A DNA stretch of 64,000 nucleotides from Gammaproteobacteria bacterium (GTDB lineage: Bacteria > Pseudomonadota > Gammaproteobacteria > Ga0077554 > Ga007554). Positions 47,901 to 56,098 of the stretch are shown here, one piece after another. The notes below the pieces were generated by a model that had not been told where the DNA came from, searched no databases, and saw only the letters and a list, made by a program, of their open reading frames with translations. The stretch covers positions 63,069-127,068 of the forward strand of contig JAHFRW010000002.1 in NCBI GenBank assembly GCA_023266055.1, written 5' to 3'. Positions within the stretch are counted from its first letter, which is position 1. Each line of letters begins with the position of its first letter. A program made the translations under genes and the position numbers.

Positions 47901-50711
47901 CCGGTATTGCACATAACGATTAATCCCCAGCGCTGAAATATTACCGCCATTGGCAATACCCGTTTGCCATGCTGTCCAGCTTCCATCCGGAGAGGGAGTA
48001 TTCCCGGCGCGTACATCGAGAGTCATCGCGGTACTGACGGGTGTGGTCGCTGTGTAGCCGAGAGTTGTGTATCCGACATGTGGCCCTGCATCTATCACTG
48101 AAGATGTGAACAGGCCTGATGCGGTATAGGTACCTAAAGCAACTACCTTGAACGCGGCGGCGGAGAGGTAGGCATAACGGCCTCGTGGGTAAACACCGCT
48201 TACATTTGTTTCATGGGATGCGACCAGTACTGGCAATGTAGGGTTTGAGATGTCAAACACCTTGAGTGAGTTGTCGGCGATATACGCATATCCATCTTCC
48301 ACAAAAATATCACCACCAGCATTAACCTCATTGGTGATGCTCACTAGCACGGGAGTAGCTGGATTGGTTATGTCGATGATTTTAAGGCCTGTTCCTGTTA
48401 TGTAGGCGTAATTTCCGCGCACAAAAATGCCGTATGTCGTACCGGGATACGTCGTTATCAGGGTGGGAGCCGCTGGATTGCTGATGTTAATTATTGCCAG
48501 ACCGGATGTGCCATCGGCAACATAAGCTGTGTTACCCGATACGAAGACGCGACTCGCCGTGCCGGGTGTTGCCAAGCTTCCTGCCAATGTGGGTGCATTG
48601 GGGTTCGACACGTTAATAATTTGCAGGCCACTATTTATCCAGTCTGCCACATACGCGTAATTTCCTGATACATGGACGCCCTGTGCCCAGCTTGGTGTAT
48701 TATAGGTGCCAAGCTTGACGGGGGCGGCTGGATTAGAGATATTGATAATAATCAATCCGGCATCGGCAGCGGCTACATAAGCATAATTTCCGGAAACATA
48801 AGTATCAAGAGCGATGGCATTAGTCGGTGTAGTCGCCGTTGATGAAGGTGCCGCGGGATTGGAAATGTTGACAATCTGATGAACAGAAGATGAATTTCCT
48901 GAGTTATCCGCCAGATAGGCGTAATTCCCGTCGACATGGAGATTATAGGTTGGATAGGTTGCCACAAGGCTGCCAACAGTTGATGGGCTGAAGTTAAGCT
49001 TAAGCGTCACGCTAGCTGCATTGTCGCTGCCGGTGATGGCCACATTGGAGCCCAATGCATAGTTGTTATAGTTAATCGTCAATTGCATCAAGGACGCAGT
49101 CACAGCATTATTGGTGGTTGAAAAATTGGCGCGATACTGCACATAACGTCGAGTTCCCAGCGCTGAAATATCGCCACCGGTTGCGATATTATTCTGCCAG
49201 GCCGTCCAGCTTCCATCAGGTGTGGCGGTATTGCCAGCGCGTATGTCAATGGTCAGCGTGGTGTTGGTGGGTATTGTTGTTATATAACCCAGTGTAGTGA
49301 AACCCTGATTGGAGATGGTATCTATCGCTGCTGATGTCAGTGTACCAGACGTCGTGTAGGTGCTTGTACCACTATTGATATAACCGTAGGTATATCCCCA
49401 GAAATCGGATTGCCCCATCATAAAATCGAGATCGCCATCACCATCCAGATCGGCCAGGGCAGGTGCTGAATAGGAGCCGAGACCGCTTTTGTTCCAGGCT
49501 GTATTTGCTGTCCAGATCGGTGCTGTTGTGCTGCCGGTGTTTTGGTAGCCATAAACAATCCCACCGGAATTGTTGCCTATCAACAAATCAAAATCACCAT
49601 CGCCATCAATATCGGCCAGTGCAGGTACGGCAAAAGCGCCAGTATCCGGGGTATTCCAGGCCGCATTCGCGACCCAAACAGGTGCTGCTGTCGTGCCATC
49701 ATTTCGGTATCCATAGCTGATGCCTCCGGAATCACCGATCATAAGATCGAGATCGCCATCACCGTCCAGATCCGCCAGTGTTGGTGAAGCATAATATCCC
49801 AGGGCTGTATCGGGTATGCTCCAGGCAGGTTTCGCACTCCACACAGGTGAGTATTTGGTTCCGGTGTTTTCGTAACCGTACACACCTCCATTGTATTCCC
49901 CAATCATGAGATCGAGATCACCATCGCCATCCAGATCAGCCAGTGTGGGCGATGCGTACGATCCAACAGAGGGTACATTCCATAAACTTTGTGTGGTCCA
50001 TACTGGTGAGGTTGAGCTGCCAATATTTTTGTAGGCGTAGGTGATCCCGTTATTTGCACCTACTATCATGTCCAAATCACCGTCGTTATCCAGATCTGCT
50101 AACGCTGGTTTCACCAGATTGTTGACTCCCGCACCCAGGCTGTTGAGAGGGCTGCTGGGGTTCCATGCAGCATTCGCAGCCCAGGATGGTGTGTGGGAGG
50201 CGAAACGTAATCTGACAGTACCACTGCTGACAGAGATGCCATTGAGTGTAGCGCCAGAGGAGAAATCTCTATCGGAGTCATGAATGCGTGAGATGTTTCT
50301 GGACAGTGCGAAATCACTGTCGGACGTATGGGTGCGCGAATCAGGTACAGTGCCCAGTTGCAAATCGGCACCGCCGTTAACCACGGCAATATTGGCATCT
50401 TTGCTTGAATAAGCCGTCCAGCCTGTCTGATGGGTTGGGTCGGTGGCGACACACTCGGTTCCCGTCCACTGGCCACCGACTGAGCTACACGCAGTGGTAT
50501 CGGCAGGGGCACCGCTGTTCCAGTTGGTTTGGGTGAACGTTGCGGCCAGCGCGGCGAACATTGGTAATACGGCGAGTGCCCACAACGTGCGTCGAGAAGC
50601 CAGACGTATCCTGTGGCGCAGGTGTCCAGCCATACCAACGAGGAACGCTGGTTTTTTCAGAAACGAAAAGATATCTCGCTTTGCCACACCCAGGTACCTC
50701 TGTTGTTGCAA
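41988..50711 (-). CDS. Giant secreted repeat protein (VCBS/FG-GAP, LVIVD, Calx-beta) with C-terminal sorting tail
   Basis: 2,907 residues from TTG 50711; ATG 50633 (2,881 residues) is another start, and either leaves a signal-type segment WALAVLPMFAALAATF. Domains in order: VCBS/FG-GAP repeats with DLDGDGDLDLMIG (about 200-430), LVIVD-type propeller repeats (about 580-860), four Calx-beta-like repeats starting ITVSPTSGLVT (about 1090-1535), integrin-type FG-GAP repeats (about 1545-1985), another ITVSP-type unit, Calx-beta, another ITVSP-type unit and two more Calx-beta units (to about 2545), an Ig-like part, a calcium-binding DSDGDGIPDD segment (about 2660), a choice-of-anchor-U-like region (LTLQDGGPNDTDGLANH), and finally GGGGGTIDP, a hydrophobic segment and RRTRH. 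That tail suits a protein-sorting (CTERM) system. Probably a surface adhesin. Confidence 0.86.
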   Translation of the reverse strand: MQQQRYLGVAKRDIFSFLKKPAFLVGMAGHLRHRIRLASRRTLWALAVLPMFAALAATFTQTNWNSGAPADTTACSSVGGQWTGTECVATDPTHQTGWTAYSSKDANIAVVNGGADLQLGTVPDSRTHTSDSDFALSRNISRIHDSDRDFSSGATLNGISVSSGTVRLRFASHTPSWAANAAWNPSSPLNSLGAGVNNLVKPALADLDNDGDLDMIVGANNGITYAYKNIGSSTSPVWTTQSLWNVPSVGSYASPTLADLDGDGDLDLMIGEYNGGVYGYENTGTKYSPVWSAKPAWSIPDTALGYYASPTLADLDGDGDLDLMIGDSGGISYGYRNDGTTAAPVWVANAAWNTPDTGAFAVPALADIDGDGDFDLLIGNNSGGIVYGYQNTGSTTAPIWTANTAWNKSGLGSYSAPALADLDGDGDLDFMMGQSDFWGYTYGYINSGTSTYTTSGTLTSAAIDTISNQGFTTLGYITTIPTNTTLTIDIRAGNTATPDGSWTAWQNNIATGGDISALGTRRYVQYRANFSTTNNAVTASLMQLTINYNNYALGSNVAITGSDNAASVTLKLNFSPSTVGSLVATYPTYNLHVDGNYAYLADNSGNSSSVHQIVNISNPAAPSSTATTPTNAIALDTYVSGNYAYVAAADAGLIIINISNPAAPVKLGTYNTPSWAQGVHVSGNYAYVADWINSGLQIINVSNPNAPTLAGSLATPGTASRVFVSGNTAYVADGTSGLAIINISNPAAPTLITTYPGTTYGIFVRGNYAYITGTGLKIIDITNPATPVLVSITNEVNAGGDIFVEDGYAYIADNSLKVFDISNPTLPVLVASHETNVSGVYPRGRYAYLSAAAFKVVALGTYTASGLFTSSVIDAGPHVGYTTLGYTATTPVSTAMTLDVRAGNTPSPDGSWTAWQTGIANGGNISALGINRYVQYRANLTTADNTVTPVLQDVTVNYSRYAYSASLISSAYNSTSLNNLLDGLAWTQTLPIGTEVRVQIRTATNNAGAPGTWGTWVGTDSTANSYWSSTNTYAGGCSGTTAVSCTTLADALRDSLNDQWLQYKVTLVSDGSATPTLEDVGVTYATSGSGNISVSPTSGLTTTETGGTATFSVVLTSAPNANVSFNLYSSNPAEGTVSPASLTFTSANWNTPQIVTVTGVDDLIDDDDVAYSIITTATKSTDPAFNFVNPSDVSLINTDNDTAGITVSPTSGLVTSESGGVATFTVRLNTQPIANVAIGISSSNTNEGTISPSALTFNSSNWNTTQTVTVTGVDDVIIDGNISYTIITASAVSVDPKYSGMNPADVAVTNNDNDVANIIVTATYGYVTSESGGFAPITIALTAKPSASVTFMLSSDNINEGFVSPSSMTFDASNWNIPQNGTVFGINDSVVDGTVNYNIVTSTFSSADTNFNGVNPNDIAMSNLDNDGYTITVMPGTGLVTTENGGQATFTLNLGAAPSANVTVNLSSSNSGEGMPSPSSVNFSPGGTRSALITITGIDDTKIDGSQSYTIITAPAISTDLNYNNVNAADVSVTNMDNNQKLTILQNNIDSSNFGNVVTKADVNCDGRPDLIIGAGNLNYGEIRVYYGTVTGYSTTANWIGRDSLTATNFGTQVVGLGDVNGDGCEDIAVGAPSGAAPTVYVYYGSASGLPDANSDGIGLPSDANWKVSGVSGSLFGNAIARSGDFDGNGYRDIAIAAPYATNDQSFEGRVYVFFNSAAGLPGAPTATLANAAWLFESDVSSGYTGLDHGLAVANVNGDAYDDLIIGVPRHTNGQSIEGKVYVFYGSAAGFNDAGADGIAHPIDANWKAESDVASSQFGYAVAQAGRVNNDAYDDIIIGAPYFTNGQSGEGAIFMFHGSATGLLVAGAGDGIVRANSENNGKIESNVVGANFGWQVNTAGDLNKDGYSDVIIGAPAYNSRGAAFIYPGSSSGIVTTPIWNYQGSQTSGNMGYDVGTVGDVNGDTYPDIYVASRYYDLLNRGGVFFFLSQTQTPGFTVTPTAGLITSESGGTATFTVALTSPPTATVTINLSSSNTNEGTVSPTSLVFDQVNWRQTQTVTVTGVNDAVVDGIIAYAIILAPVVSADNAYNGQDPADVLVTNLDNDVPQVVTITGVSTSEIGLGSVTFTRSGEITADLTVNYNVSGTAVAGVDYMALSGSAVIPTGSASVTESIIPINDSIAKPGRTINITVTNGGGYTAGAPGNTIVTITDDDIASVSVFPTIGLVTSEAGKADNFSMMLGSQPSANVTINISSSNTAEGQVTASSLTFTPSNWSVAQTVTVVGVDDALIDGNVAYTIITSAAISADTQYSGMAVADVSVTNLDDDSLTKVNVVATRARVTEGSTTPGLLTVTRSGSTAAALTVFYGTGGTATRGVDYYTLTGTVNIPAGSSSATIAIGTIPDATIESDETIIVTLAGASDYIVDKPGAATVVITDDDQPRIPMVNFALDQIVGEGTTVTVTAILSEAASSYPVTLPYTVSGTATNPGDHNAVSGNIVINSGTAGGITFNVVSDAVAEPAETVIFTLGTPINAVAGMRTTHHITIMESNRAPRVTLASTQNGTGTRLTVTGNGQITVTASVTDPNPGDTHGYNWSASNPGLIDINDGNPATFVFSPAALTAGFYNVRLTVTDSGTPALATSVDLLLQVAYAAPVLSNAVDSDGDGIPDDIESYQDSDGDGIPDYLDIDTLSSNELVLLPATGGYVMRTEPGLLLRLGEVAFAAGAKGAKVSVAEIAAYGGGEGKPGSASAQDTVPNSGGYFDFEVAQLPYAGQSVRVVIPQLGPIPGNARYRKYDPVSGWRDFVIDTNNALTSAPGAPGECPPPGSQNFTPGLTAGHYCIQLTLQDGGPNDTDGLANHVIKDPGQLIRITSSSTLAAPASGGGGGTIDPAFLLLQLLATILCFRRTRH

Positions 50712-50909
50712 ATTCCTTCCCTGGTGGCGTTATCGTGTTCGTCATCCTGTCATTACCATCTACTGTATAGGAACAGTAGGTAGTATTATTGTTAGCGGCC
50801 AAATTCTGGCTTACTGTAGAGTTTCCTTCTCCTTGCCGATACCCATAACATGGCTATAGTTATTGCCTTTTGCTTCCCGGTTTAACCGGGCACGTCGAAA
50901 TCTCCTGGG
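50712..50909. promoter_or_regulatory. Divergent promoter region between the giant gene and the next secreted protein
   Basis: 198 bp between two divergent genes for exported proteins; both promoters must lie here or inside the 5' ends, but I cannot assign -35/-10 pairs with confidence. An AAGGAA ribosome site for the TTG start of the giant gene is at about 50713-50718. Confidence 0.35.
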
Positions 50910-51767
50910 ATGCTGAGCGTGACAAAACTATATAATATTATAATTCTGTTGATGTTCACGGTGGCGGTGGGAGCTCCGTCACGGGCTGAGGCGGAATTTG
51001 CTCTCAATTTCACTCCCATCAACGCAGGAGCCGGTATTACCACCACTTCCGTGTTAGGCTGCAGCTCGGCCGGAGGACAAACTCCTTTTCTGATGGCGGC
51101 TCCTGGTAGCTGCAATATCAATACGCCGGAAATCGTTACCGATCCCAGTACCGGTCTGAACTACTATCATATGATCGTCGGCAGCGTCGCCGAGGGGTTT
51201 ATCCAGGAATCGTTTATTCAGACCGGTGTGATTGCAGGCACCATTTTGAGTTGTGCCGGAAACAGTTGCAGCACGAATCTCAATAATAGGGATCCGTTGG
51301 GCGGTACAGGCTTATATTACACGGGTAGTGGCGCCTCAAATCCTCGTGGCACCATTATCCGCCAGATTATCTCGGATGGTGAGATTGTCATGGAATTTTT
51401 GAAAGACAAATACGATCGAAAACCCTTGATCACGCAAAGCATCATCACTTCGGGAATGTTCGCCACATTTCGCATCGACATGCGTAACAGTACATACAGC
51501 GACATGAATACTCCTGGTGTGATCACGAATACCTTTTCTTTCTCTGATCCTTTTGCCGGGTCGTTTGACATGGCGCGAGATGCACCGAATGCTCATGTTA
51601 CTGGTGGTCGGTATACCTATACCAATGGTGCGGGGAACGGTGGTTCACAAGGTACTTATAACTATGTGGAAGGGGGTGGTGGAATTACTACTTCCGACTG
51701 GACTGGTTTCATGGACAGGCAGGATGCGCGTAACATCTGGACATTTCCTACATACAAACCGCAATAA
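50910..51767 (+). CDS. Exported hypothetical protein
   Basis: 285 residues from ATG 50910 (GTG 50919 possible). Signal peptide about 1-28 (SRAEA-EF). The mature part is rich in Gly, Thr, Asn and Ser, with paired Cys in LGCSSAGG, GSCNIN, LSCAGNSC, and a C-terminal GRYTYTNGAGNGGSQGTYNY. No CTERM tail or known domain was recognised. Divergent from the giant surface protein, so a shared surface or extracellular role is possible. Confidence 0.7.
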   Translation: MLSVTKLYNIIILLMFTVAVGAPSRAEAEFALNFTPINAGAGITTTSVLGCSSAGGQTPFLMAAPGSCNINTPEIVTDPSTGLNYYHMIVGSVAEGFIQESFIQTGVIAGTILSCAGNSCSTNLNNRDPLGGTGLYYTGSGASNPRGTIIRQIISDGEIVMEFLKDKYDRKPLITQSIITSGMFATFRIDMRNSTYSDMNTPGVITNTFSFSDPFAGSFDMARDAPNAHVTGGRYTYTNGAGNGGSQGTYNYVEGGGGITTSDWTGFMDRQDARNIWTFPTYKPQ

Positions 51768-52041
51768 TCTATTCGCAGGGTTTCTCTGGTCATTTCGCTA
51801 ATTAATGAATACATGAATGTGTATTTTATGTTGTGAAATTCATTTTAAGGGATCAGGATATCTGGCGTGATAATCGGATAAGTATGGTTGTTTTTAGTTA
51901 TATGCGTGTGATCGCTTCAGTTTTCGTGGCAGATGTGAAATCGGTGTTGGCAATGATAATGCCGCTCTATGGCATGGTTTTCCTGCACGGTAGTTACAAT
52001 TTATTACGGAGTGGTGGATGGTCTATTGTGCGGAATCAATT
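51768..52041. other. Intergenic region between two convergent genes
   Basis: 274 bp. A 79-codon open frame (51833-52072, GTG start) with some hydrophobic residues runs into the end of the opposing slp gene; no ribosome site, and I do not accept it. No terminator with a clear T-tract was seen. Confidence 0.4.
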
Positions 52042-52596
52042 TCAAAGCCGGTGGCGCAGCCAGAAGGGTTGATAAAAGGGATATCGATAATATGGATGCC
52101 AGTGATCATGGAAGAATGGGTCGTGCAGAAAGGGGTCATAGATGATGGTGGGTGAGGGTGGTGATGGTTCCCACAGAAAATATGATTCAGCATGTACCAC
52201 CGGAAAGACATAGGAAAAATCACCAATCAGTCGGGTGACAGGTTTTTCAAGCATACCCGTCACCGTCAGTAGCCGCCCCTTGGCATAAACCACTGGGTCA
52301 ACGAAACCGTCGACTCTGGCCAGGAAACGTCCTTCACTCGTACCTTTTTCCCTGGGTCTGCCGTCATATTCGAGGTGGCGGGTGACAATCTCAATCCATG
52401 ATTCTGACGCGCGGTTTTCGACGGTTGTGATGGTTCCGCCCCAGCGTATATGGGCGCCAATTAACCGCTCGGGGTTGGCGCGGACTTCGCTCATGCCCGG
52501 GGCGCCGGGTGGGGCGTTACGTATGGCGCTGGGGACCGTGCTGGCGCAGCCCGTCAACAGTCCGCCAAATAGTACGAAAGTTAAGAATACGTTCAT
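52042..52596 (-). CDS. Slp-family outer-membrane lipoprotein
   Basis: 184 residues from ATG 52596 with GTGAGGG 4 bp upstream; an open frame to 52803 is not supported. The lipobox is LLTGC (acylated Cys near residue 17). Slp-like features are PERLIGAHIRWGGTI, VENRASESWIEIV, EGRFLARVDGFVDP and GRLLTVTG. The C-terminal tail is rich in His, Pro, Tyr and Phe (DPFFHDHWHPYYRYPFYQPF). Slp of E. coli is a starvation-induced lipoprotein of unknown function. Confidence 0.9.
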   Translation of the reverse strand: MNVFLTFVLFGGLLTGCASTVPSAIRNAPPGAPGMSEVRANPERLIGAHIRWGGTITTVENRASESWIEIVTRHLEYDGRPREKGTSEGRFLARVDGFVDPVVYAKGRLLTVTGMLEKPVTRLIGDFSYVFPVVHAESYFLWEPSPPSPTIIYDPFLHDPFFHDHWHPYYRYPFYQPFWLRHRL

Positions 52597-52873
52597 GATG
52601 CCCTCACCATCTAATTTTTCTGTCACCTGGCTATTATAGACCGGCGGACACCCGATTAATTTAGTGTGCAACGAAAATCTGTGCAATGTTTCACCGCCAT
52701 ACCCATTCGAGGCATTAAAATCAGGGCAGTGATCAACATGCCATGGTTTTATGTGTGTGTCGTGTGATAAAAACGAGGTTCCTTTGACCTGGGATTGCCG
52801 CATGGCATAATATAAGGATATTTATAGGTTTCCGTCGTTGGGAGGCATTCGTGAGCCACAGGAAAAGTGTAGC

Positions 52874-53539
52874 GTGACAGAAAAATATCCTGAGAAAGTG
52901 ATTAATACCCCGGAGCGTAGCAATGTATCGGGTCGCTCCAGCAGTAGCAGTTTTACACGTGAAGGCAGTCTTGGCCGGCAGAGTGGACGTCGGCGCCGTA
53001 TGAGTCAACGGCTGCTCCTGGCAATTGGTCTTGGGCTGGCCTTGGCGGTGCTTATTATTGAAAGTATCTTGTCGGGTACGCGCATCATTAATTTAAGCAA
53101 GGAAAATAACGTGTTACGCAGTGAACTGCTTGATGCGAAGGCTGAGTTGAGCAGGTTGTTGCCGGAATTAAAGCAGGCGCGCCGCGATTTGAAGGGAATG
53201 ATACAGGAGCGCATGCCGCACCTTCGTGTCCTTGAGCCTGATAAAGTGTTGACGGTGAACGATGGTTATGTAAAGAACATCATGTTTTCCGTACTCAAGG
53301 TTAATGCCGAAAAAAAGTACGAATATAAGCTGGTCATGGAAAATAAAACCCAGTTTTTAGTGCGGCCCCAGGTTCAGATTTTCGTTTTCAACAGCCACGG
53401 GGTGCAGATCGGAATGGCGGAAACCAATGATCGTTTAGAGTTGATACCAGGTGAAAGCCGTTCGCGATCTTCCGATATCCGGCTTTTTATCAAGGATGAG
53501 CCGCATTATTTTTTCATTCATATCGCCAAGGAATCGTAA
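52874..53539 (+). CDS. Membrane-anchored coiled-coil protein of unknown function
   Basis: 221 residues from GTG 52874 (AGGAAAAG upstream); a TTG at 52838 would add 12 residues. Basic Ser-rich cytoplasmic N-terminus (SSSSSFTREG, RRRRMSQR), one membrane segment (about 46-68), a coiled coil (about 74-112, SKENNVLRSELLDAKAELSR) and a C-terminal beta-rich region (about 120-220). It stands alone between slp and cvpA; no family recognised. Confidence 0.7.
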   Translation: MTEKYPEKVINTPERSNVSGRSSSSSFTREGSLGRQSGRRRRMSQRLLLAIGLGLALAVLIIESILSGTRIINLSKENNVLRSELLDAKAELSRLLPELKQARRDLKGMIQERMPHLRVLEPDKVLTVNDGYVKNIMFSVLKVNAEKKYEYKLVMENKTQFLVRPQVQIFVFNSHGVQIGMAETNDRLELIPGESRSRSSDIRLFIKDEPHYFFIHIAKES

Positions 53540-53764
53540 AGACCGACAAGCGGCCTCTATGGTTTTTTGTGTCAGCAAGACTTCAGCAGTCGGTGTGTTC
53601 CTGTTTTTGTAAAACTGCGTAAAATTTGGTAAAATGATGGTTTTTCAGTGCCTAATGTCTGGGTGTCGGGGGCGAGTGCTGCCAACACGTTGCCGCAATA
53701 CCGTTTTTAATTAAGATTTTGATATTGTTTATTTTTTATAGGTGTGCGAAGGTGATTTCTTGCA

Positions 53765-54313
53765 GTGCAGATGGATGTGGTGGTGGGTCGCAATGACGCG
53801 GCAGACTTGCATATGAATTGGGTTGATATTTCCATCTTTGTCATCATCAGTCTTTCAGTGCTGGTGGGTGTGGTGCGCGGTTTTGTTCGTGAGGCGTTGT
53901 CGTTATTGGTGTGGGCGCTGGCTTTCTGGGTTGCGCTGGAGTACACGCCAAAACTTGCGGGTCTTTTTGCCGATACCATAACGGCATCTTCACCACGACT
54001 TGTAATATCCTTTGCCGTTCTTTTTTTAGCGACCCTTATTCTGGGTGGGGTCACTGGCTATATTATTAACAAGCTGGTGCGAAAAACCAGTTTAAGTAGC
54101 CTGGATCGTTCCATTGGCATGTTTTTTGGTCTGGCACGAGGTGTGGTCGTTACTGTTGTATTGGTGATGCTGATAAATGTCACGCCTCTGGCACATGCAC
54201 CGTGGTGGGATGCATCGATATTTGTCGATTACTTTCAAATATTACTGACATGGGTCGGTGATGTGTTACCGCACGGTGGTGCGCGCAGTTTTATTGAAAG
54301 AGTCAAGGGCTAG
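53765..54313 (+). CDS. cvpA: CvpA family membrane protein
   Basis: 182 residues from GTG 53765, which has AAGGTG about 10 bp upstream. The typical family start is closer to ATG 53813 (MNWVDISIFVIISLSVLVGV), giving 166 residues. Four membrane segments, with VRGFVREALSLLVW and LDRSIGMFFGLARG. CvpA lies before purF and was linked with colicin V production and envelope stress. purF begins 42 bp after the stop. Confidence 0.92.
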   Translation: MQMDVVVGRNDAADLHMNWVDISIFVIISLSVLVGVVRGFVREALSLLVWALAFWVALEYTPKLAGLFADTITASSPRLVISFAVLFLATLILGGVTGYIINKLVRKTSLSSLDRSIGMFFGLARGVVVTVVLVMLINVTPLAHAPWWDASIFVDYFQILLTWVGDVLPHGGARSFIERVKG

Positions 54314-54355
54314 TGGTTTTGGAATTATTCTGACTCATAACGGTAGGTAACTCTC

Positions 54356-55873
54356 ATGTGTGCCATTATTGGTATCATCGCTGGCAGCAGCGTTAATCAG
54401 TCCCTGTATGATGGACTTACCGTACTACAACATCGCGGCCAGGATGCCGCGGGTATCGTTACCTGCGATGCTACAGGCAAGTTTTATTTGCGCAAGGATA
54501 ATGGCCTGGTGCGCGATGTGTTCCGCTCCCGTCATATGATGAATTTACGCGGTAATATGGGTATTGGGCATACACGTTACCCAACCGCAGGGCGTTCCAG
54601 CTCTGCTGAGGCGCAACCTTTTTATGTCAATTCACCGTTTGGCATCGCGCTTGCGCATAATGGCAACCTTACCAATGCCGCGCAGCTCAAACAGGAAATC
54701 TTTATTGAAGATCGTCGCCACATCAATACCGACTCTGATACGGAAATTCTCCTCAACATTTTTGCACATGAATTGCAGGCACAGGGTAAACTCAAAATAA
54801 GTGAGCGTGACATCTTCAATGCAGTAGCAGGCGTGCATCGTCGTTGTCGTGGCAGTTATGCTGTCGTGGTGCTGATTGTCGGTTACGGGATTGTCGGTTT
54901 TCGTGACCCTTATGGCATACGCCCGGTGGTATTTGGCAAACGCGATGCGGATACCGGTACGGAATATATGATTGCCTCTGAAAGTGTTGCGCTGGATTCC
55001 CTGGGGTTTGCACGGATTCGCGATATTGCGCCCGGCGAGGCCGTTGCCATTGATATGCAGGGTACGCTGCATACCCAGCAATGTGCGGATAATGCGGTGT
55101 ATAACCCCTGTATTTTTGAGTACGTCTATCTCGCGCGTCCCGATTCGATTATTGATGATGTATCAGTATATAAGGCACGCTTGCGCATGGGCGATAAACT
55201 CGCTGACAAAATTCTACGCGAATGGCCGGATCATGACATTGACGTAGTGATCCCCATCCCCGATACCAGTCGTACGTCGGCGCTGCAACTTGCCAATCGT
55301 CTTGATGTGAAATACCGTGAAGGATTTATTAAAAATCGTTACATTGGCCGTACTTTCATCATGCCTGGGCAGAAGCAGCGTAAAAAATCCGTTCGCCAAA
55401 AGCTGAATCCGATTGCGCTTGAGTTCAGGCGTAAAAATGTGTTGCTGGTTGATGATTCAATTGTACGCGGCACTACCTCCGAACAAATCATTCAAATGGC
55501 GCGTGAAGCGGGTGCCCGCAAGGTTTATTTTGCTTCTGCCTCACCGCCGGTACGTTACCCTAACGTTTATGGTATCGATATGCCTACGGCTGCTGAATTG
55601 ATCGCTCACGGCAGAAGCGACGCTGAAGTTGCAACAGCCATCGGCGCGGATCGTTTGGTGTTTCAGGATCTTGCCGATCTGATTGAGTCTGTGCGTAAAG
55701 GGAACTCGCGGCTGGAGCGTTTCGACACATCGGTATTTACCGGAGAATACGTGACGGGTGATGTGACTCAGGACTATCTCGACCATCTTGACCAGCGTCG
55801 TAATGATTTGAATAAAGTGGCAGAAATGCGCAACGCTGAAGCGTCGATGATTGATTTGTATAATGCTACCTGA
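54356..55873 (+). CDS. purF: Amidophosphoribosyltransferase PurF
   Basis: 505 residues, glutamine-PRPP amidotransferase, first step of purine synthesis. The catalytic Cys2 is in [12 protein letters not shown]; the glutaminase domain includes HTRYPTAG and [10 protein letters not shown]; the phosphoribosyltransferase PRPP motif is [14 protein letters not shown]. Purine repression by PurR cannot be judged. Order cvpA-purF-metZ is typical. Confidence 0.97.
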   Translation: MCAIIGIIAGSSVNQSLYDGLTVLQHRGQDAAGIVTCDATGKFYLRKDNGLVRDVFRSRHMMNLRGNMGIGHTRYPTAGRSSSAEAQPFYVNSPFGIALAHNGNLTNAAQLKQEIFIEDRRHINTDSDTEILLNIFAHELQAQGKLKISERDIFNAVAGVHRRCRGSYAVVVLIVGYGIVGFRDPYGIRPVVFGKRDADTGTEYMIASESVALDSLGFARIRDIAPGEAVAIDMQGTLHTQQCADNAVYNPCIFEYVYLARPDSIIDDVSVYKARLRMGDKLADKILREWPDHDIDVVIPIPDTSRTSALQLANRLDVKYREGFIKNRYIGRTFIMPGQKQRKKSVRQKLNPIALEFRRKNVLLVDDSIVRGTTSEQIIQMAREAGARKVYFASASPPVRYPNVYGIDMPTAAELIAHGRSDAEVATAIGADRLVFQDLADLIESVRKGNSRLERFDTSVFTGEYVTGDVTQDYLDHLDQRRNDLNKVAEMRNAEASMIDLYNAT

Positions 55874-55946
55874 GCGCAGGCCATGTATTATCTGCGCCCT
55901 ATGGTTTTTTTGACAAAGGGCCGATTATGTGTGTAATATAATGCTG

Positions 55947-55999
55947 TTGCGCCGATTTGATTCAGCTTGCGGGCGCGTAATAAATGCAGCTAAAGAGGG
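55947..55999 (+). ncRNA. SAM-II riboswitch (upstream of metZ)
   Basis: The segment contains TTGCGCCGATTTGATTCAGC, then GGGCGCGTAATAAATGCAGC followed by TAAAGAGGG, which matches the SAM-II (SAM-alpha) aptamer: P1 GCGCC (55949-55953) with GGCGC (55972-55976), the conserved CGATTTGA loop, and the GTAATAAATGCAGCTAAAGAGGG tail that forms the H-type pseudoknot. It sits in the 225-bp leader between purF and metZ, about 100 bp before the metZ start. Such elements are best known from alphaproteobacteria and Bacteroidetes. Confidence 0.93.
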
Positions 56000-56000
56000 C

Positions 56001-56038
56001 AACCTGCTTTGACAAATGCTGCGAGCGGGTTTTTTTAT
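56001..56038 (+). terminator. Expression-platform terminator of the SAM-II leader
   Basis: AACCTGCT (56001-56008) pairs with AGCGGGTT (with one G-U pair) around a 15-nt loop, followed by a T-run. It directly follows the SAM-II aptamer and precedes metZ by about 60 bp, so ligand binding could favour termination. Confidence 0.8.
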
Positions 56039-56098
56039 GCCTGAAATTCGGTATTTTAACCCTCTGATATTCAGACAGGTTTAGAAAGGAATAGTGCT

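Noticed and set aside
44700-50100. Regular repeats in the giant gene as a possible CRISPR or VNTR
   Set aside because: The repeats are in-frame protein modules of 30-110 residues with diverged DNA, without constant repeat/spacer lengths.
51833-52072. 79-codon frame with hydrophobic parts, possible membrane protein
   Set aside because: GTG start without a ribosome site, and it overlaps the 3' end of the opposing slp gene.
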